64,000 bases of DNA from Porphyromonadaceae bacterium UBA3318. GTDB lineage: Bacteria > Bacteroidota > Bacteroidia > Bacteroidales > Muribaculaceae. The notes below the pieces were generated by a model that had not been told where the DNA came from, ran no database searches, and saw nothing but the letters and a program-made list of their open reading frames with translations. Shown here in pieces: positions 54,742 through 63,941 of the stretch. Positions within the stretch are counted from its first letter, which is position 1. Every line of letters begins with the position of its first letter. The DNA lies in assembly GCA_002361235.1 (NCBI GenBank), contig DESI01000020.1:3686-67685 (forward strand), read 5' to 3'. Both the position numbers and the translations under genes were made by a program.

Positions 54742-55679
54742 CTTTCAGCGCGTGTGGGATTGTTGAGGAAATCTTCGTAGGCGAGTTTCAGGCCCTCGTC
54801 AAGCTCGGTGGAGTAAGTCCAGCCTAACTTCCTGGCCTTGTCCACGTTCAGCAGCTTGCGCGGGGTGCCGTTGGGTTTGGTGGTGTCCCACACTATCCGG
54901 CCTTCGTAACCGACGGTACGGGCCACCTTTTCGGCCAGCTCCTTGATGGTCAGCTCCTTGCCGGATCCGGCATTGACCGTCTCGTTGCCTGAATAATTGT
55001 TCATCAGGAACACGCACAGGTTGGCGAGATCGTCCACATACAGGAACTCGCGGAGGGGAGATCCGTCGCCCCAGCATATCACTTCGGGCTGATTGGCGAG
55101 CTTGGCTTCGTGGAAGCGTCGTATCAGGGCCGGAAGCACGTGCGAGTGCACGGGGTGGTAGTTGTCGTTGGGACCGTACAGGTTGGTGGGCATCACCGAG
55201 ATATAGTCGGTGCCGTACTGACGGTTGAGGTATTCGCAATATTTCAGGCCGGAGATTTTGGCCAGTGCGTAAGCCTCGTTGGTGTGCTCAAGCGCCGAGG
55301 TGAGCAGGCAGCTTTCGGGCATGGGCTGGGGCGCCATGCGGGGATAGATGCACGACGAGCCGAGGAATTCCAGTTTCTTGCAGCCATTCTTCCAGGCGGC
55401 GTGGATCACGTTCATTTCCAGCATCATGTTGTCGTACATGAAGTCGGCCGGATGCAAGTCGTTGGCCTGGATTCCACCCACTTTGGCGGCGGCGAGGAAT
55501 ACGTACTCGGGACGTTCGGTGGCGAAAAACTCGTTGACTGCCACCTGATCGGTGAGGTCGAGCTCGGCGTGAGTGCGGGTAATGATGTTGTCGTAGCCCT
55601 GACGGCGCAACTCCCTTACAATGGCGGATCCGACCATGCCACGATGGCCGGCCACGTATATCTTTGATTGCTTGTCCAT
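54738..55679 (-). CDS. fcl: GDP-L-fucose synthase
   Basis: 313 aa. The extended SDR NADP-binding motif is GHRGMVGSA (11-19). Catalytic Ser108/Ser109, Tyr137 and Lys141 (YALAK) are present, as is Cys110. The substrate motif [17 protein letters not shown] is intact. It is an epimerase-reductase that makes GDP-L-fucose from GDP-4-keto-6-deoxymannose. The partner gmd is not in this window. It is the first gene of a two-gene unit with the CobW-type gene and has a promoter about 65 bp upstream. Confidence 0.95.
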   Translation of the reverse strand: MDKQSKIYVAGHRGMVGSAIVRELRRQGYDNIITRTHAELDLTDQVAVNEFFATERPEYVFLAAAKVGGIQANDLHPADFMYDNMMLEMNVIHAAWKNGCKKLEFLGSSCIYPRMAPQPMPESCLLTSALEHTNEAYALAKISGLKYCEYLNRQYGTDYISVMPTNLYGPNDNYHPVHSHVLPALIRRFHEAKLANQPEVICWGDGSPLREFLYVDDLANLCVFLMNNYSGNETVNAGSGKELTIKELAEKVARTVGYEGRIVWDTTKPNGTPRKLLNVDKARKLGWTYSTELDEGLKLAYEDFLNNPTRAER

Positions 55680-55744
55680 TGATGTATGTTATAAAGCGTC
55701 GGCCCGATTCCTGATCCGGATATGGGCCGCTTCGATATTTTCTG

Positions 55745-55776
55745 CAAAATTAGCAATTTTTTACGTAATAATCAAG
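55745..55776 (-). promoter_or_regulatory. Promoter of fcl-cobW
   Basis: Minus strand CTTG (55776-55773), 20 bp, TAATTTTG (55752-55745). The leader is about 60 nt. Confidence 0.55.
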
Positions 55777-55861
55777 GCGGCAAGGTGATGGGGTATGCCC
55801 CCTTTTGATTTTCTCCATCTTTTTTAGTAATTTAGCGGTAGAATATCAAGAACAGAGAGAA

Positions 55862-56562
55862 ATGGCAAAACTTTATCCCATCGGCGTACAGAGCTTCGCG
55901 AAACTCCGCGAGGACGGTTATACATACGTTGACAAGACAGCTTTTATAGAAAAACTGATAAAGGAAGGCAACTGTTACTTTCTGAGTCGTCCGCGTCGGT
56001 TCGGCAAGTCCCTGCTTCTTTCCACCATCGAGGCATTTTACCGGGGACAAAAGGAGCTTTTCGAGGGATTGGCGATAAGTCACATGGAGCATGACTGGCA
56101 GCCGCATCCGGTGTTGCACATTGCTCTGAATGCATATGAATATAACAAGCCGGAAAGCCTGTTGAATAAGTTTGACTATGATTTCCGAGTCTGGGAACAG
56201 CTGTACGGCACTGAAATGCAATCCGCATCCCATGCCGACAGATTCCGCTATATTATAGAACAGGCGTATGCCAAGACCGGCCAAAAGGTGGTGATTCTGA
56301 TAGACGAGTACGATAAACCATTGCTGGACACAGCCGGGAATAAGGAACTTCAGGACACATACCGCTCCCAGCTAAAATCCATTTACGGCGGATTGAGGTG
56401 CGAAAACTGCAGGCACAGGCCGACAACACGCCTCATTGTCCGAAATGCGGTAAGCCGATGTTGAGAAGGATGCAGCGAAAGGGCCGGATGCTGGTACGTG
56501 AATTCTGGGGTTGCAGCGACTATCCGAGATGCAACGGGATTCTGCCGATCAGTCAGACTTAA
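55862..56562 (+). pseudogene. Truncated AAA-ATPase-like gene joined to a zinc-ribbon remnant
   Basis: From ATG 55862 the protein closely parallels the ATPase at 10537 (LYPIGVQSFAKLRE, P-loop SRPRRFGKS, Walker B VVILIDEYD), but the family sequence breaks off near 56385. The ATPase frame runs on to a stop at 56464 with unrelated residues. From about 56385 to 56562 a different frame encodes the end of another protein: RKLQAQADNTPHCPKCGKP, then GCSDYPRCNG. This is a topoisomerase-type C4 zinc ribbon. The C-terminal nuclease domain of the ATPase is missing. I read this as a deletion or recombination scar; expression is doubtful. Confidence 0.75.
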
Positions 56563-56665
56563 TCCCGATTAATCAAGATAAATCGAGAACAATCGGGATA
56601 ATCAGGATTAATCAGGATTAATCGAGATAAATCGAGATGAATCAGGATAATCGGGCTAAATCAAG
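56561..56665. repeat. 10-bp-period tandem repeat (AATCxxGATA type)
   Basis: About ten units of roughly 10 bp (AATCCCGATT, AATCAAGATA, ATCAGGATTA twice, ATCGAGATAA and variants) fill the gap between the pseudogene and the SGNH hydrolase. Composition and period match the repeats at 42471 and 63859. Confidence 0.85.
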
Positions 56666-56669
56666 AATA

Positions 56670-57380
56670 ATGAAAACTCTAAATACTATGCGTAAAATAA
56701 TGACAATGGCGGCGGCCGGGCTGGTGTGTCTGGCGGCAAGCGCGGCCAAGACGTGGGAGTACAGGCCGTCGGTTTCGATCTTAGGCGACAGCTATTCCAC
56801 TTACGAGGGTTATATCAAACCGGCTACCAACGAGATGTGGTACTTTGCCAATGAATCCGGCGACCGTACCGACGTGCGCGACGTGACCCAGACATGGTGG
56901 TGGCTGTTCATCAAGGAAAACGGCTTCCGGCTGGAGCAGAACAATTCATATTCCGGCTCGACTATATCGTACAAGGGGTATAACGAGAGCAACTACCAGC
57001 CCCGCAGCTTCATAACCCGCGTCAACAACTTGGGCAGCCCGGACATCCTGCTGATTTTCGGCGCCACCAACGACAGCTGGGCCAACGTGGAGGTGGGCGA
57101 GTACAAGTGGGAAGGACAGACCGACATGGACCTCTATACCTTCCGTCCCGCCATCGCCCGGCTGATGAAGGATGTGACCGTTCGTTATCCTAACGTGGAC
57201 ATCTACTATATCATCAACAGCGAGCTGCGTCCCGAGATTGTGGAGTCGGTCGAGACGGCCTGCAGGAAATATGGCGTGCCTACCATCCGGTTGAAGGATA
57301 TAGACAAGATTAACGGACACCCCTCCATCAAGGGGATGCGCCAGATTGCCGATCAGCTTAAGGAAGCTATCTGCAAGTAA
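56670..57380 (+). CDS. Secreted SGNH/GDSL-family hydrolase
   Basis: 236 aa from ATG 56670; the open frame starts at 56637 inside the tandem repeat and ATG 56688 is another option. A signal peptide is likely (KIMTMAAAGLVCLAASAAK). Block I is ILGDSYSTYEG with the nucleophile Ser, block III is FGATNDSW with Asn, and block V is INGHPSIKG with the His; the usual Asp three residues before that His is not present. The family includes esterases and acyl-hydrolases acting on surface glycans. It overlaps the convergent methyltransferase gene by 14 bp. Confidence 0.78.
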   Translation: MKTLNTMRKIMTMAAAGLVCLAASAAKTWEYRPSVSILGDSYSTYEGYIKPATNEMWYFANESGDRTDVRDVTQTWWWLFIKENGFRLEQNNSYSGSTISYKGYNESNYQPRSFITRVNNLGSPDILLIFGATNDSWANVEVGEYKWEGQTDMDLYTFRPAIARLMKDVTVRYPNVDIYYIINSELRPEIVESVETACRKYGVPTIRLKDIDKINGHPSIKGMRQIADQLKEAICK

Positions 57381-58317
57381 AAGCCTTGCGGGCGGCCTTG
57401 GAAAGCAACGCGATATGCTCCGGCGTGGTGCCGCAGCATCCGCCCACTATGTTCAGCAATCCGTCGGCAAGCAGAGGCTTCACAGTGTCGACAAACGCTT
57501 CGGGAGTCAGGCTGTAATTGCCCATGCGGTCGGGGAGACCTGCATTGGGGTAGAATATGATGGGGTATGGCGATTTGTCGGCAAGCTCGCGTACGTGTCT
57601 TGCGAGGGAATCGGGACCCGAGCCGCAGTTGAAGCCTACGGCATCGGGTCGGAATTCCTTAACGATGGCCAGCACCGCATCCAACGTATGACCTGACAGC
57701 AGACGGCCCGAGGCATCGGAAATGGTGACGGATACAATAAGCGGGATGTCCGATTGGAGTGCATCAACGGCCTGGCGTATTCCGAACAGCTGTGCCTTGA
57801 TGTTGAGGGCGTCGAAGCATGTCTCGAGAATTATAAGGTCCACGCCGGCACGTATCAGAGCTTCCGACTGCTGACGTGCGGCCTCGGCCAATGTGTCGAA
57901 GTCAACGGCGCGGTGAGCCGGGTCGTCGACTTCGTCGGTGAGCGAGGCGGCTACTGGCGTGGGTCCCATGGACCCGGCCACGAAACGGGGACGCGACGGA
58001 TCGAGTCCCTCGGCGCGCTGCGTTTCGGCGCGGGCTATCTCCACACCGCGGCGGTTCAGCTCCACCACACGGTGCTCCATAGCGTATTCCTGCTGGGAAA
58101 TGGCGTTGGAGTTGAACGTGTTTGTCTCGATTATGTCGGCGCCGGCGTCGAGATACGAGCGGTGTATGGCCGCCACCACGTCGGGGCGCGTGATGTTGAG
58201 CATATCGACGTTGCCTCCGGCCGTGGCCGGCGAACGCTGAATCCGCACACCAAGCGACCCGTCGAGCACAAGGACGCGGCTGCGCATCAATTCACGGAAA
58301 AGACGGCTGCGACTCAC
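57367..58317 (-). CDS. Homocysteine S-methyltransferase-domain protein
   Basis: 316 aa from a GTG start at 58317 whose last two bases are part of the gdhA stop (GTGA overlap). The resulting N-terminus MSRSRLFRELMRSRVLVLDGSLG matches the start of MetH-type proteins. The longer frame to 58425 reads gdhA in another frame and is rejected. Zinc ligands are the Cys in GFNCGSGP and Cys294/Cys295 in GGCCGTTPEH. It transfers a methyl group to homocysteine. Only the N-terminal catalytic module of MetH is present; whether it uses methyl-THF through partner proteins or another donor is open. Confidence 0.85.
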   Translation of the reverse strand: MSRSRLFRELMRSRVLVLDGSLGVRIQRSPATAGGNVDMLNITRPDVVAAIHRSYLDAGADIIETNTFNSNAISQQEYAMEHRVVELNRRGVEIARAETQRAEGLDPSRPRFVAGSMGPTPVAASLTDEVDDPAHRAVDFDTLAEAARQQSEALIRAGVDLIILETCFDALNIKAQLFGIRQAVDALQSDIPLIVSVTISDASGRLLSGHTLDAVLAIVKEFRPDAVGFNCGSGPDSLARHVRELADKSPYPIIFYPNAGLPDRMGNYSLTPEAFVDTVKPLLADGLLNIVGGCCGTTPEHIALLSKAARKAFTCR

Positions 58318-59651
58318 ACGATTCCCTGCGCCATCATGGCCTTGGCCACCTTGATGAAACCGGCGGTGTTGGCACCCTTCACATAGTTGCAGTAGCCGTC
58401 CTCCTGCACGCCATATTTGAGACACTGCGCGTGGATGTCGGCCATGATGTGTTTCAGCTTCTCGTCCACTTCCTCGGCGGTCCAGGTGAGGCGCTGGCTG
58501 TCCTGAGCCATCTCCAGGCCGGACACCGACACGCCGCCGGCGTTTGCAGCCTTGCCGGGAGCGTAAAGTATCTTGGCATTGATGAATTCATGCACGGCCT
58601 CGGCTGTGGAAGGCATGTTGGCACCCTCGCTCACGGCGATGCAGCCCTGTTTCAGCAATGCGCGGGCATCGTCGCCGTCAATCTCGTTCTGCGTGGCCGA
58701 CGGCATGGCGATGTCGCACTTGGCGATTTTCCAGGGACGCTCGCCGGGATGGTATTCGCAGCCCGGCTCCTGAGCCAGCTCGCTGAGACGGCCGCGATAC
58801 ATCATCTTCAGTTCGAATATCTTCCGGAACAGTTCGGGCGTGATGCCGTCGGGCACATATAGAGTGCCGTCGGAATCGGACATGGATACGGGCACCGCGC
58901 CGAGTGCCAGCAGTTTCTCGCAAGTGTAGAGCGCGACGTTACCTGCGCCAGAGATGGCCACACGCTTGCCTGCCAGCTCGATGTTCTTTGTGCCGAGCAT
59001 ATTCAGCAGGAAGTAGACGTTGCCGTAGCCGGTAGCCTCGGGACGCATCAGCGAGCCGCCGAAGTCCAGTCCCTTGCCGGTGAAGCTGCCGGTGAACTCG
59101 CGGGTCATCTTCTTATACCATCCGAACATATAGCCCACTTCGCGGCCTCCCACGCCGATGTCGCCGGCCGGTACGTCCATATCGGCGCCGATGTTGCGCC
59201 ACAGCTCGTTGACAAAAGCCTGGCAGAAACGCATCACCTCCATGTCGCTCTTTCCGCGCGGCGAGAAGTCGGAACCTCCCTTGGCGCCACCCATCATAAG
59301 GGTGGTCAGCGAGTTCTTGAATGTTTGTTCGAAAGCCAGGAACTTAAGGATGGAGAGGTTGACCGAAGCGTGGAAACGTATTCCGCCCTTGTACGGGCCG
59401 ATGGCGTTGTTGTGCTGGATGCGGTAACCCATGTTGTTGCGCACGCGGCCCTGATCGTCCACCCACGACACGCGGAATGAAATCACTCGGTCGGGAATAC
59501 ACAGACGCTCAATCAGATTGTAACGCTCAAATTCGGGATACTCGTTGTAGACGTCCTCGATGGATGTCACCACTTCCTCTACGGCCTGCAGATATTCAGG
59601 CTCGTTCGGGAACCGCTGACGCAGCTCCTCCATTAATTCTGCAGCTTTCAC
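58314..59651 (-). CDS. gdhA: NADP-type glutamate dehydrogenase
   Basis: 445 aa, hexameric GDH size. Conserved stretches include GPYKGGIRFH (Lys88), catalytic Lys124 in GGAKGGSDFSPRGKS, DVPAGDIGVGGRE and the dinucleotide-binding AISGAGNVALYTCE. It links 2-oxoglutarate and ammonia to glutamate. In context it may handle the glutamate and ammonia released by the hut pathway, although the two are not one operon. The homocysteine methyltransferase gene overlaps its stop. Confidence 0.96.
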   Translation of the reverse strand: MKAAELMEELRQRFPNEPEYLQAVEEVVTSIEDVYNEYPEFERYNLIERLCIPDRVISFRVSWVDDQGRVRNNMGYRIQHNNAIGPYKGGIRFHASVNLSILKFLAFEQTFKNSLTTLMMGGAKGGSDFSPRGKSDMEVMRFCQAFVNELWRNIGADMDVPAGDIGVGGREVGYMFGWYKKMTREFTGSFTGKGLDFGGSLMRPEATGYGNVYFLLNMLGTKNIELAGKRVAISGAGNVALYTCEKLLALGAVPVSMSDSDGTLYVPDGITPELFRKIFELKMMYRGRLSELAQEPGCEYHPGERPWKIAKCDIAMPSATQNEIDGDDARALLKQGCIAVSEGANMPSTAEAVHEFINAKILYAPGKAANAGGVSVSGLEMAQDSQRLTWTAEEVDEKLKHIMADIHAQCLKYGVQEDGYCNYVKGANTAGFIKVAKAMMAQGIV

Positions 59652-59710
59652 TTTATCTTAAATTTGGGTAATAACAAAACACAAATGCGTGTAAAAACCT
59701 TAATCGCTTG

Positions 59711-59742
59711 CAAAATTACAATAAAAATGCGAATCGTGCAAC
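59711..59742 (-). promoter_or_regulatory. Promoter of gdhA
   Basis: Minus strand GTTG (59742-59739), 20 bp, TAATTTTG (59718-59711). The leader is about 55 nt. The -33 side lies inside the terminator hairpin of the upstream ABC operon. Confidence 0.6.
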
Positions 59743-59772
59743 AATATGCCAGTATTTGTTGCGCGATTCGCA
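59728..59772 (-). terminator. Terminator of the ABC transporter operon
   Basis: 17-bp stem (TGCGAATCG.GCAACAA against TTGTTGC.CGATTCGCA, one mismatch) with an 11-nt loop, followed on the minus strand by TTTTTATT. It starts 24 bp after the permease stop and overlaps the gdhA promoter. Confidence 0.8.
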
Positions 59773-59795
59773 AATTTTGTATCAGGTTAGGGCTT

Positions 59796-61121
59796 TTATT
59801 TGTAGCGTGCCCAGCGTATTATATCCTTGACGGTAGGTTTCTTGCCGTACATGAAGATGCCGATGCGGTACACTTTGCCGGCGAACCAGGCCATGCCCAC
59901 GAACGAGGCTATCAGGATTGCGAACGAGAGCCATATCTGCCATTGCGCGATGTCGAACGGTATTCGGGCTATCATCACCATGGGCGACGTGAACGGAATC
60001 ATCGACATCCATATCACGGCTGTCGAGTTGGGATCCTGGAAGGCCATCATGCCGAACACCAGACCGAATATGATGGGAAGTGTGGCTATAGTGGTGAGGT
60101 TGGAAGCATCCTGGGCGTTGTCGACGCTGGCGCCGATGGCCGCGAAGATGGAGGCGTAGAACAGGAAGCCGCCGACCATGAACAGAGCCAGGTAGCCGAA
60201 TATGGAGGCCACGTAACCCACATTGGAGAATGTCGAAATTGCCGTCAGCATTTCGGTCGAGACATCGCTGGAAGCGGCGTTGAATGTGCCGGCCTGCATG
60301 GCGGCCATGTCTGAGGCTATGTCGGCGGGTATCAGCAGCGGCATCACCATCGCCACGAACGCGCATACCAGGATGGCCCATACCACAATCTGTATCAGTG
60401 CCACGAGTCCGACGCCGATTATCTTGCCCAACATCAGCTGTATGGGCTTGACCGACGACACCATCAGCTCAAGCACGCGGTTGTTCTTCTCCTCGATTAT
60501 GGAGTTCATCACCATCTGTCCGTACAGCAGCAGGAATGTGTAGAGCATGAAGGTCATGATGAAACCCAAGGCCATCGCCAGCGTGGATGACGAGTCGGAT
60601 TCGTTGCCTTCCTCGTCCACACGTACCTCCTTGATGTCTACGGACACGCGGCTGTCGGCAAGCAGACGGTCGATGTCCTCCACGTTATACTTCTTCATGC
60701 GCTGCTCGCGCACCACCTCGGCCACAGTGGAGCTGACCGCATCCTTGACGTCCATGGTCGACGACTCGCGCGAATAGAGGGTGACATTGCTCGGATTGGA
60801 TACGATGTCGGGTCCGATCACCAGCACGCCGTCGTAATTCTCGTCGTGAATCAGTTCCTGCTGTGTGGCGCCGCTCTTGGCCGGCACTATGGCCACCAAT
60901 TCATTGTCCTGGGCCACCTTCAGCAGAGCCGGAAGCACCAGCTCGCTCTTGTCTATGGTCACGATCTTCTGCTTGGATCCGTGTGAGAACAGCATGATGA
61001 GCGACGGCAGCGCCATCAGCAGTATCATGAACAGCGGTGTGAGCAGCGTGGTGAAGATGAAGCTCTTCTTGGCCACACGCTCCTTTACTTCCCGCCCTAT
61101 TATTATATTCAGATTATTCAT
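59796..61121 (-). CDS. ABC-2 type transporter permease (NatB-like)
   Basis: 441 aa. It has one N-terminal membrane helix (about 20-45) and a large extracytoplasmic domain (about 50-180). Five or six C-terminal helices contain IIEEKNNRVLELMVSSVKP, the typical ABC2 permease coupling motif. The layout fits the NatB/ABC-2 exporter family. The substrate is unknown; relatives export sodium or small molecules. It pairs with the ATPase gene 54 bp upstream. Confidence 0.88.
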   Translation of the reverse strand: MNNLNIIIGREVKERVAKKSFIFTTLLTPLFMILLMALPSLIMLFSHGSKQKIVTIDKSELVLPALLKVAQDNELVAIVPAKSGATQQELIHDENYDGVLVIGPDIVSNPSNVTLYSRESSTMDVKDAVSSTVAEVVREQRMKKYNVEDIDRLLADSRVSVDIKEVRVDEEGNESDSSSTLAMALGFIMTFMLYTFLLLYGQMVMNSIIEEKNNRVLELMVSSVKPIQLMLGKIIGVGLVALIQIVVWAILVCAFVAMVMPLLIPADIASDMAAMQAGTFNAASSDVSTEMLTAISTFSNVGYVASIFGYLALFMVGGFLFYASIFAAIGASVDNAQDASNLTTIATLPIIFGLVFGMMAFQDPNSTAVIWMSMIPFTSPMVMIARIPFDIAQWQIWLSFAILIASFVGMAWFAGKVYRIGIFMYGKKPTVKDIIRWARYK

Positions 61122-61175
61122 TTGATTGTTTCTTATTGGAATATCCCCGTATTATTGCAAATTAATAATTGCTGA

Positions 61176-62141
61176 TTACTGATTGCTTGCGTTGGCAAAC
61201 GGGGCGGGATTGTTGTAGTTTTCCACCGTGCGGATGAAGATTTCGTTCATGGACGGCAACGCGCGGTCGAAGGTCACAATCTCCACGGTGTCGTTGGCTG
61301 CCTGGATGAAGTCGTGCATCGTCACATCGGGATTCAGCGTGAATTCGGAATTGTAGATGATGCCGGATTCGGTCTGCTCGGGCGCCGACATGTTGTAGTT
61401 GCGGATGGAGGTGCCGAGTGTCTGTATCAGCTTGTCGGCGTCGCCCTGGAACGAGAGGCGGTAATGGTTCTTGCCCATCTCGCGGCGTATCTCGGCCACG
61501 TTGCCGCTCAGGATGTTGCGCGAACGGTTTATGAGCGTGAAGTTGTCGCACAGGGCCTCGACGCTCTCCATGTTGTGGGTGGAAAAGATTACCGTGGCGC
61601 CCTCGTCGCGCAGCTGGAGAATCTCGTTCTTGAGCAATTCCGCATTGATGGGATCGAAGCCCGAGAACGGCTCGTCGAATATCAGCAGCTTGGGACGGTG
61701 CAGCACGGTGACGATGAACTGCACTTTCTGCGCCATACCTTTGGAAAGTTCCTCCACCTTCTTGTTCCACCAGTCGCTGATGCCGAACTTCTCGAACCAT
61801 GCGCGCAGCTGCGTCTCGGCCTCGCGTGTCTTGAGCCCTTTCAGCTTGGCGAAGAACAGGGCCTGGTCGCCTACCTTCATTTTCTTATACAGACCACGCT
61901 CCTCGGGGAGATAGCCTATGTTCACCACGTCTTCGGCCACGAGCGGATGGCCGTCGAACAGCACCTGGCCCGCGTCGGGGGCGGTGATGTGGTTGATGAT
62001 GCGTATCAGGGTGGTCTTGCCGGCTCCGTTGGGGCCAAGCAAACCGTATACGCTTCCTGCAGGAATCTCAAGACTCACGTTGTCCAGCGCCTTGTGCGAG
62101 CTGTACTGCTTGGAGACTCCTTGGACTTCAATAATGTTCAT
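61176..62141 (-). CDS. ABC transporter ATP-binding protein (NatA-like)
   Basis: 321 aa. Walker A is GPNGAGKTT (about 36-44), the signature is a non-canonical LSKGMAQK (about 133), Walker B is LLIFDEPFSGFDP (about 157), and the H-loop is STHN. A C-terminal domain of about 100 residues follows, as in exporter ATPases with ABC-2 permeases (NatA, DUF4162-like). It is encoded just before the permease and 48 bp after the glycosyltransferase, so all three may be one transcript. Confidence 0.93.
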   Translation of the reverse strand: MNIIEVQGVSKQYSSHKALDNVSLEIPAGSVYGLLGPNGAGKTTLIRIINHITAPDAGQVLFDGHPLVAEDVVNIGYLPEERGLYKKMKVGDQALFFAKLKGLKTREAETQLRAWFEKFGISDWWNKKVEELSKGMAQKVQFIVTVLHRPKLLIFDEPFSGFDPINAELLKNEILQLRDEGATVIFSTHNMESVEALCDNFTLINRSRNILSGNVAEIRREMGKNHYRLSFQGDADKLIQTLGTSIRNYNMSAPEQTESGIIYNSEFTLNPDVTMHDFIQAANDTVEIVTFDRALPSMNEIFIRTVENYNNPAPFANASNQ

Positions 62142-62189
62142 ACTTACGTTCTAATATCGTTCTGTTATTGTTTTATAATCGTTAACTGG

Positions 62190-63761
62190 TCATTCGGCAT
62201 TGTCCGTGACAATCACGACAAATTTGCCGGATTCCTCCTTGCGGACGGACGGTATGTTCCGGCCGGTTTTCTTTTTAGTGATCAGAATCACCTGACGGTC
62301 CTTGGGAATGTCGACCGAGTCGGGGAGGATGGTGAAAGGGCGCTGCAGGTAGACATCCATATTCTCGGGGCGCTTAACATCCTTGACCATGATTTCGGAC
62401 TGCGGATAGGAGTGAGACAGCTCGATGGCCTTGTCGCACATATCGCGGTAACCCACGATAGGGTTGGCGTCGCCGATGCCCCATGCGCCGATGAACACGC
62501 CGGCCAACAGACCGTATGTCACGCACCGCACGCTGTTTTCGACCGGATGCCTGTCACGCTTGCGGCACAGTGCCACGATAGCCGAGATGCCGCCTAACGA
62601 GATGATTCCGGCCCCGATATACAGCAACACCGATACCGGGAAAGGAAGCAGACCGTATGTAGAGGCTATGATCAATCCCGGCAACGCAAGTGCCAATATG
62701 AATGCGGGTATTCCGGCCATCCAGCGCATCAGCGGCGAACGCTGGTAATCGTTGAGGAAGAATGCCGATGCGTACACGAACAGGGGTATGGCGGGCAGCA
62801 GGTAGATGTCCACCTTAGAGCTGATGCACGACAGCATCGCCAGCGTTATCAGCGCCACCGTAATCGTGAATACCGTGGGATTATTGCGCGAGAATCTGTG
62901 TCGGACGGCGCCTTTGATCAGCAATGCCGCCATCAGTAGCGACCACGGCGCCATGCAGTACCACATCGAGATGAAGTAGTAATAGAACGGACGCTTGTGA
63001 TGGAATGCGTCTACGGCGCGTCCCATGGTCTGCTTGAACAGCAGGTTGTCGAGGTATTCATAGCCGCCGTCGGCGTATACGCAGCCGAACCACGCGCCGC
63101 ACAGCACGAGCAGCACGGTCCATGTGTACCAGTTCCAATATCGGAAAAAAGTCTTGATGCGACCTTCTATCAGAAGGAATACGGCAGTGCCTAAGAGGGG
63201 AATGAGGAAGGCGAGGGGACCTTTGCTGAAAATGCCGAGGAATACCCATACGGGGAACCACCAGCGCTGGCGCCTGTTACGTTCCGGATCCCGGTACCAT
63301 ACGAAGAACGAGCGTAACGCCAGGATGATGAACATACACATCAGCATGTCCATCCGCAACACCACGGCGGTGCCTATGAACATCTCGCAGGTGGCCAGCA
63401 TCAGCATGGCCGTGTAGCGGTTGCGCGCGTCGAGATACGGCGCCATCCAGCGGCTCATCACAATAAAAATGACGCAGGCCGGTATAAGCGTCATAAACGA
63501 CAGCAGCCAGAGCACGTGTTCACCCGCCATGACGCGGCACAGCATGACCCACCAAAGATAGAGCGGCGGTTTGTCGGCGTAAGGGATTCCGTGATTGGTG
63601 AAAGCGAAGAACGAGCCGTTGGCCAGGGCCTCGTCGGCGATGCTGAGATAGCGAAGTTCGTTCATGGGCGTGAAGTCACGCATTATCATGACGGGCAGCA
63701 GGGCAATAATATATATTGCGCAAAACAGCCATTCGCGTCGTTGCAATTTTTGAAGACTCAT
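62190..63761 (-). CDS. Membrane glycosyltransferase, ArnT/PMT-like
   Basis: 523 aa with about 11 hydrophobic segments. The first loop holds the acidic motif of GT-C enzymes (MNELRYLSIADEAL) and the PYADKPPLYLW stretch typical of ArnT/dolichyl-P-mannose mannosyltransferase relatives. A soluble C-terminal domain of about 100 residues lies in the periplasm. Such enzymes transfer sugars from undecaprenyl-phosphate donors to lipid A, glycans or proteins; the acceptor is not deducible. It is the first gene of the minus-strand run that includes the ABC exporter. Confidence 0.82.
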   Translation of the reverse strand: MSLQKLQRREWLFCAIYIIALLPVMIMRDFTPMNELRYLSIADEALANGSFFAFTNHGIPYADKPPLYLWWVMLCRVMAGEHVLWLLSFMTLIPACVIFIVMSRWMAPYLDARNRYTAMLMLATCEMFIGTAVVLRMDMLMCMFIILALRSFFVWYRDPERNRRQRWWFPVWVFLGIFSKGPLAFLIPLLGTAVFLLIEGRIKTFFRYWNWYTWTVLLVLCGAWFGCVYADGGYEYLDNLLFKQTMGRAVDAFHHKRPFYYYFISMWYCMAPWSLLMAALLIKGAVRHRFSRNNPTVFTITVALITLAMLSCISSKVDIYLLPAIPLFVYASAFFLNDYQRSPLMRWMAGIPAFILALALPGLIIASTYGLLPFPVSVLLYIGAGIISLGGISAIVALCRKRDRHPVENSVRCVTYGLLAGVFIGAWGIGDANPIVGYRDMCDKAIELSHSYPQSEIMVKDVKRPENMDVYLQRPFTILPDSVDIPKDRQVILITKKKTGRNIPSVRKEESGKFVVIVTDNAE

Positions 63762-63858
63762 ATTCGGTGGGTCTTGGGCGTATCCGAAGTCGAGAGTCGG
63801 AATGAAGCCGGATTTGTTATTGCGATGTGTGCTTATATTTCCTGTTAAATAGAGTTAC

Positions 63859-63893
63859 ATCGAGATAAATCGAGATAACCGAGATAAATCGAG
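63859..63893. repeat. Short 10-bp-period repeat (ATCGAGATAA type)
   Basis: About three and a half copies of ATCGAGATAA lie between the glycosyltransferase start and the tRNA terminator. The same unit type occurs at 56561 and, more diverged, at 42471. Confidence 0.75.
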
Positions 63894-63912
63894 GGGGCTA
63901 TAAAAACAATAA

Positions 63913-63935
63913 TCCCGAATCCAAAGGACTCGGGA
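63913..63935 (-). terminator. Terminator of the tRNA-Leu gene
   Basis: 10-bp stem TCCCGAATCC / GGACTCGGGA (one G-U) with an AAA loop (+ strand), followed on the minus strand by ATTATTGTTTTTAT. It lies 6 bp downstream of the tRNA 3' end. Confidence 0.8.
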
Positions 63936-63941
63936 ACGAAG

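Noticed and set aside
57367..58425. Longer start of the homocysteine methyltransferase
   Set aside because: The extra 36 codons read the end of gdhA in another frame. The GTG at 58317 gives the typical MSRSRLFREL N-terminus and a GTGA overlap.
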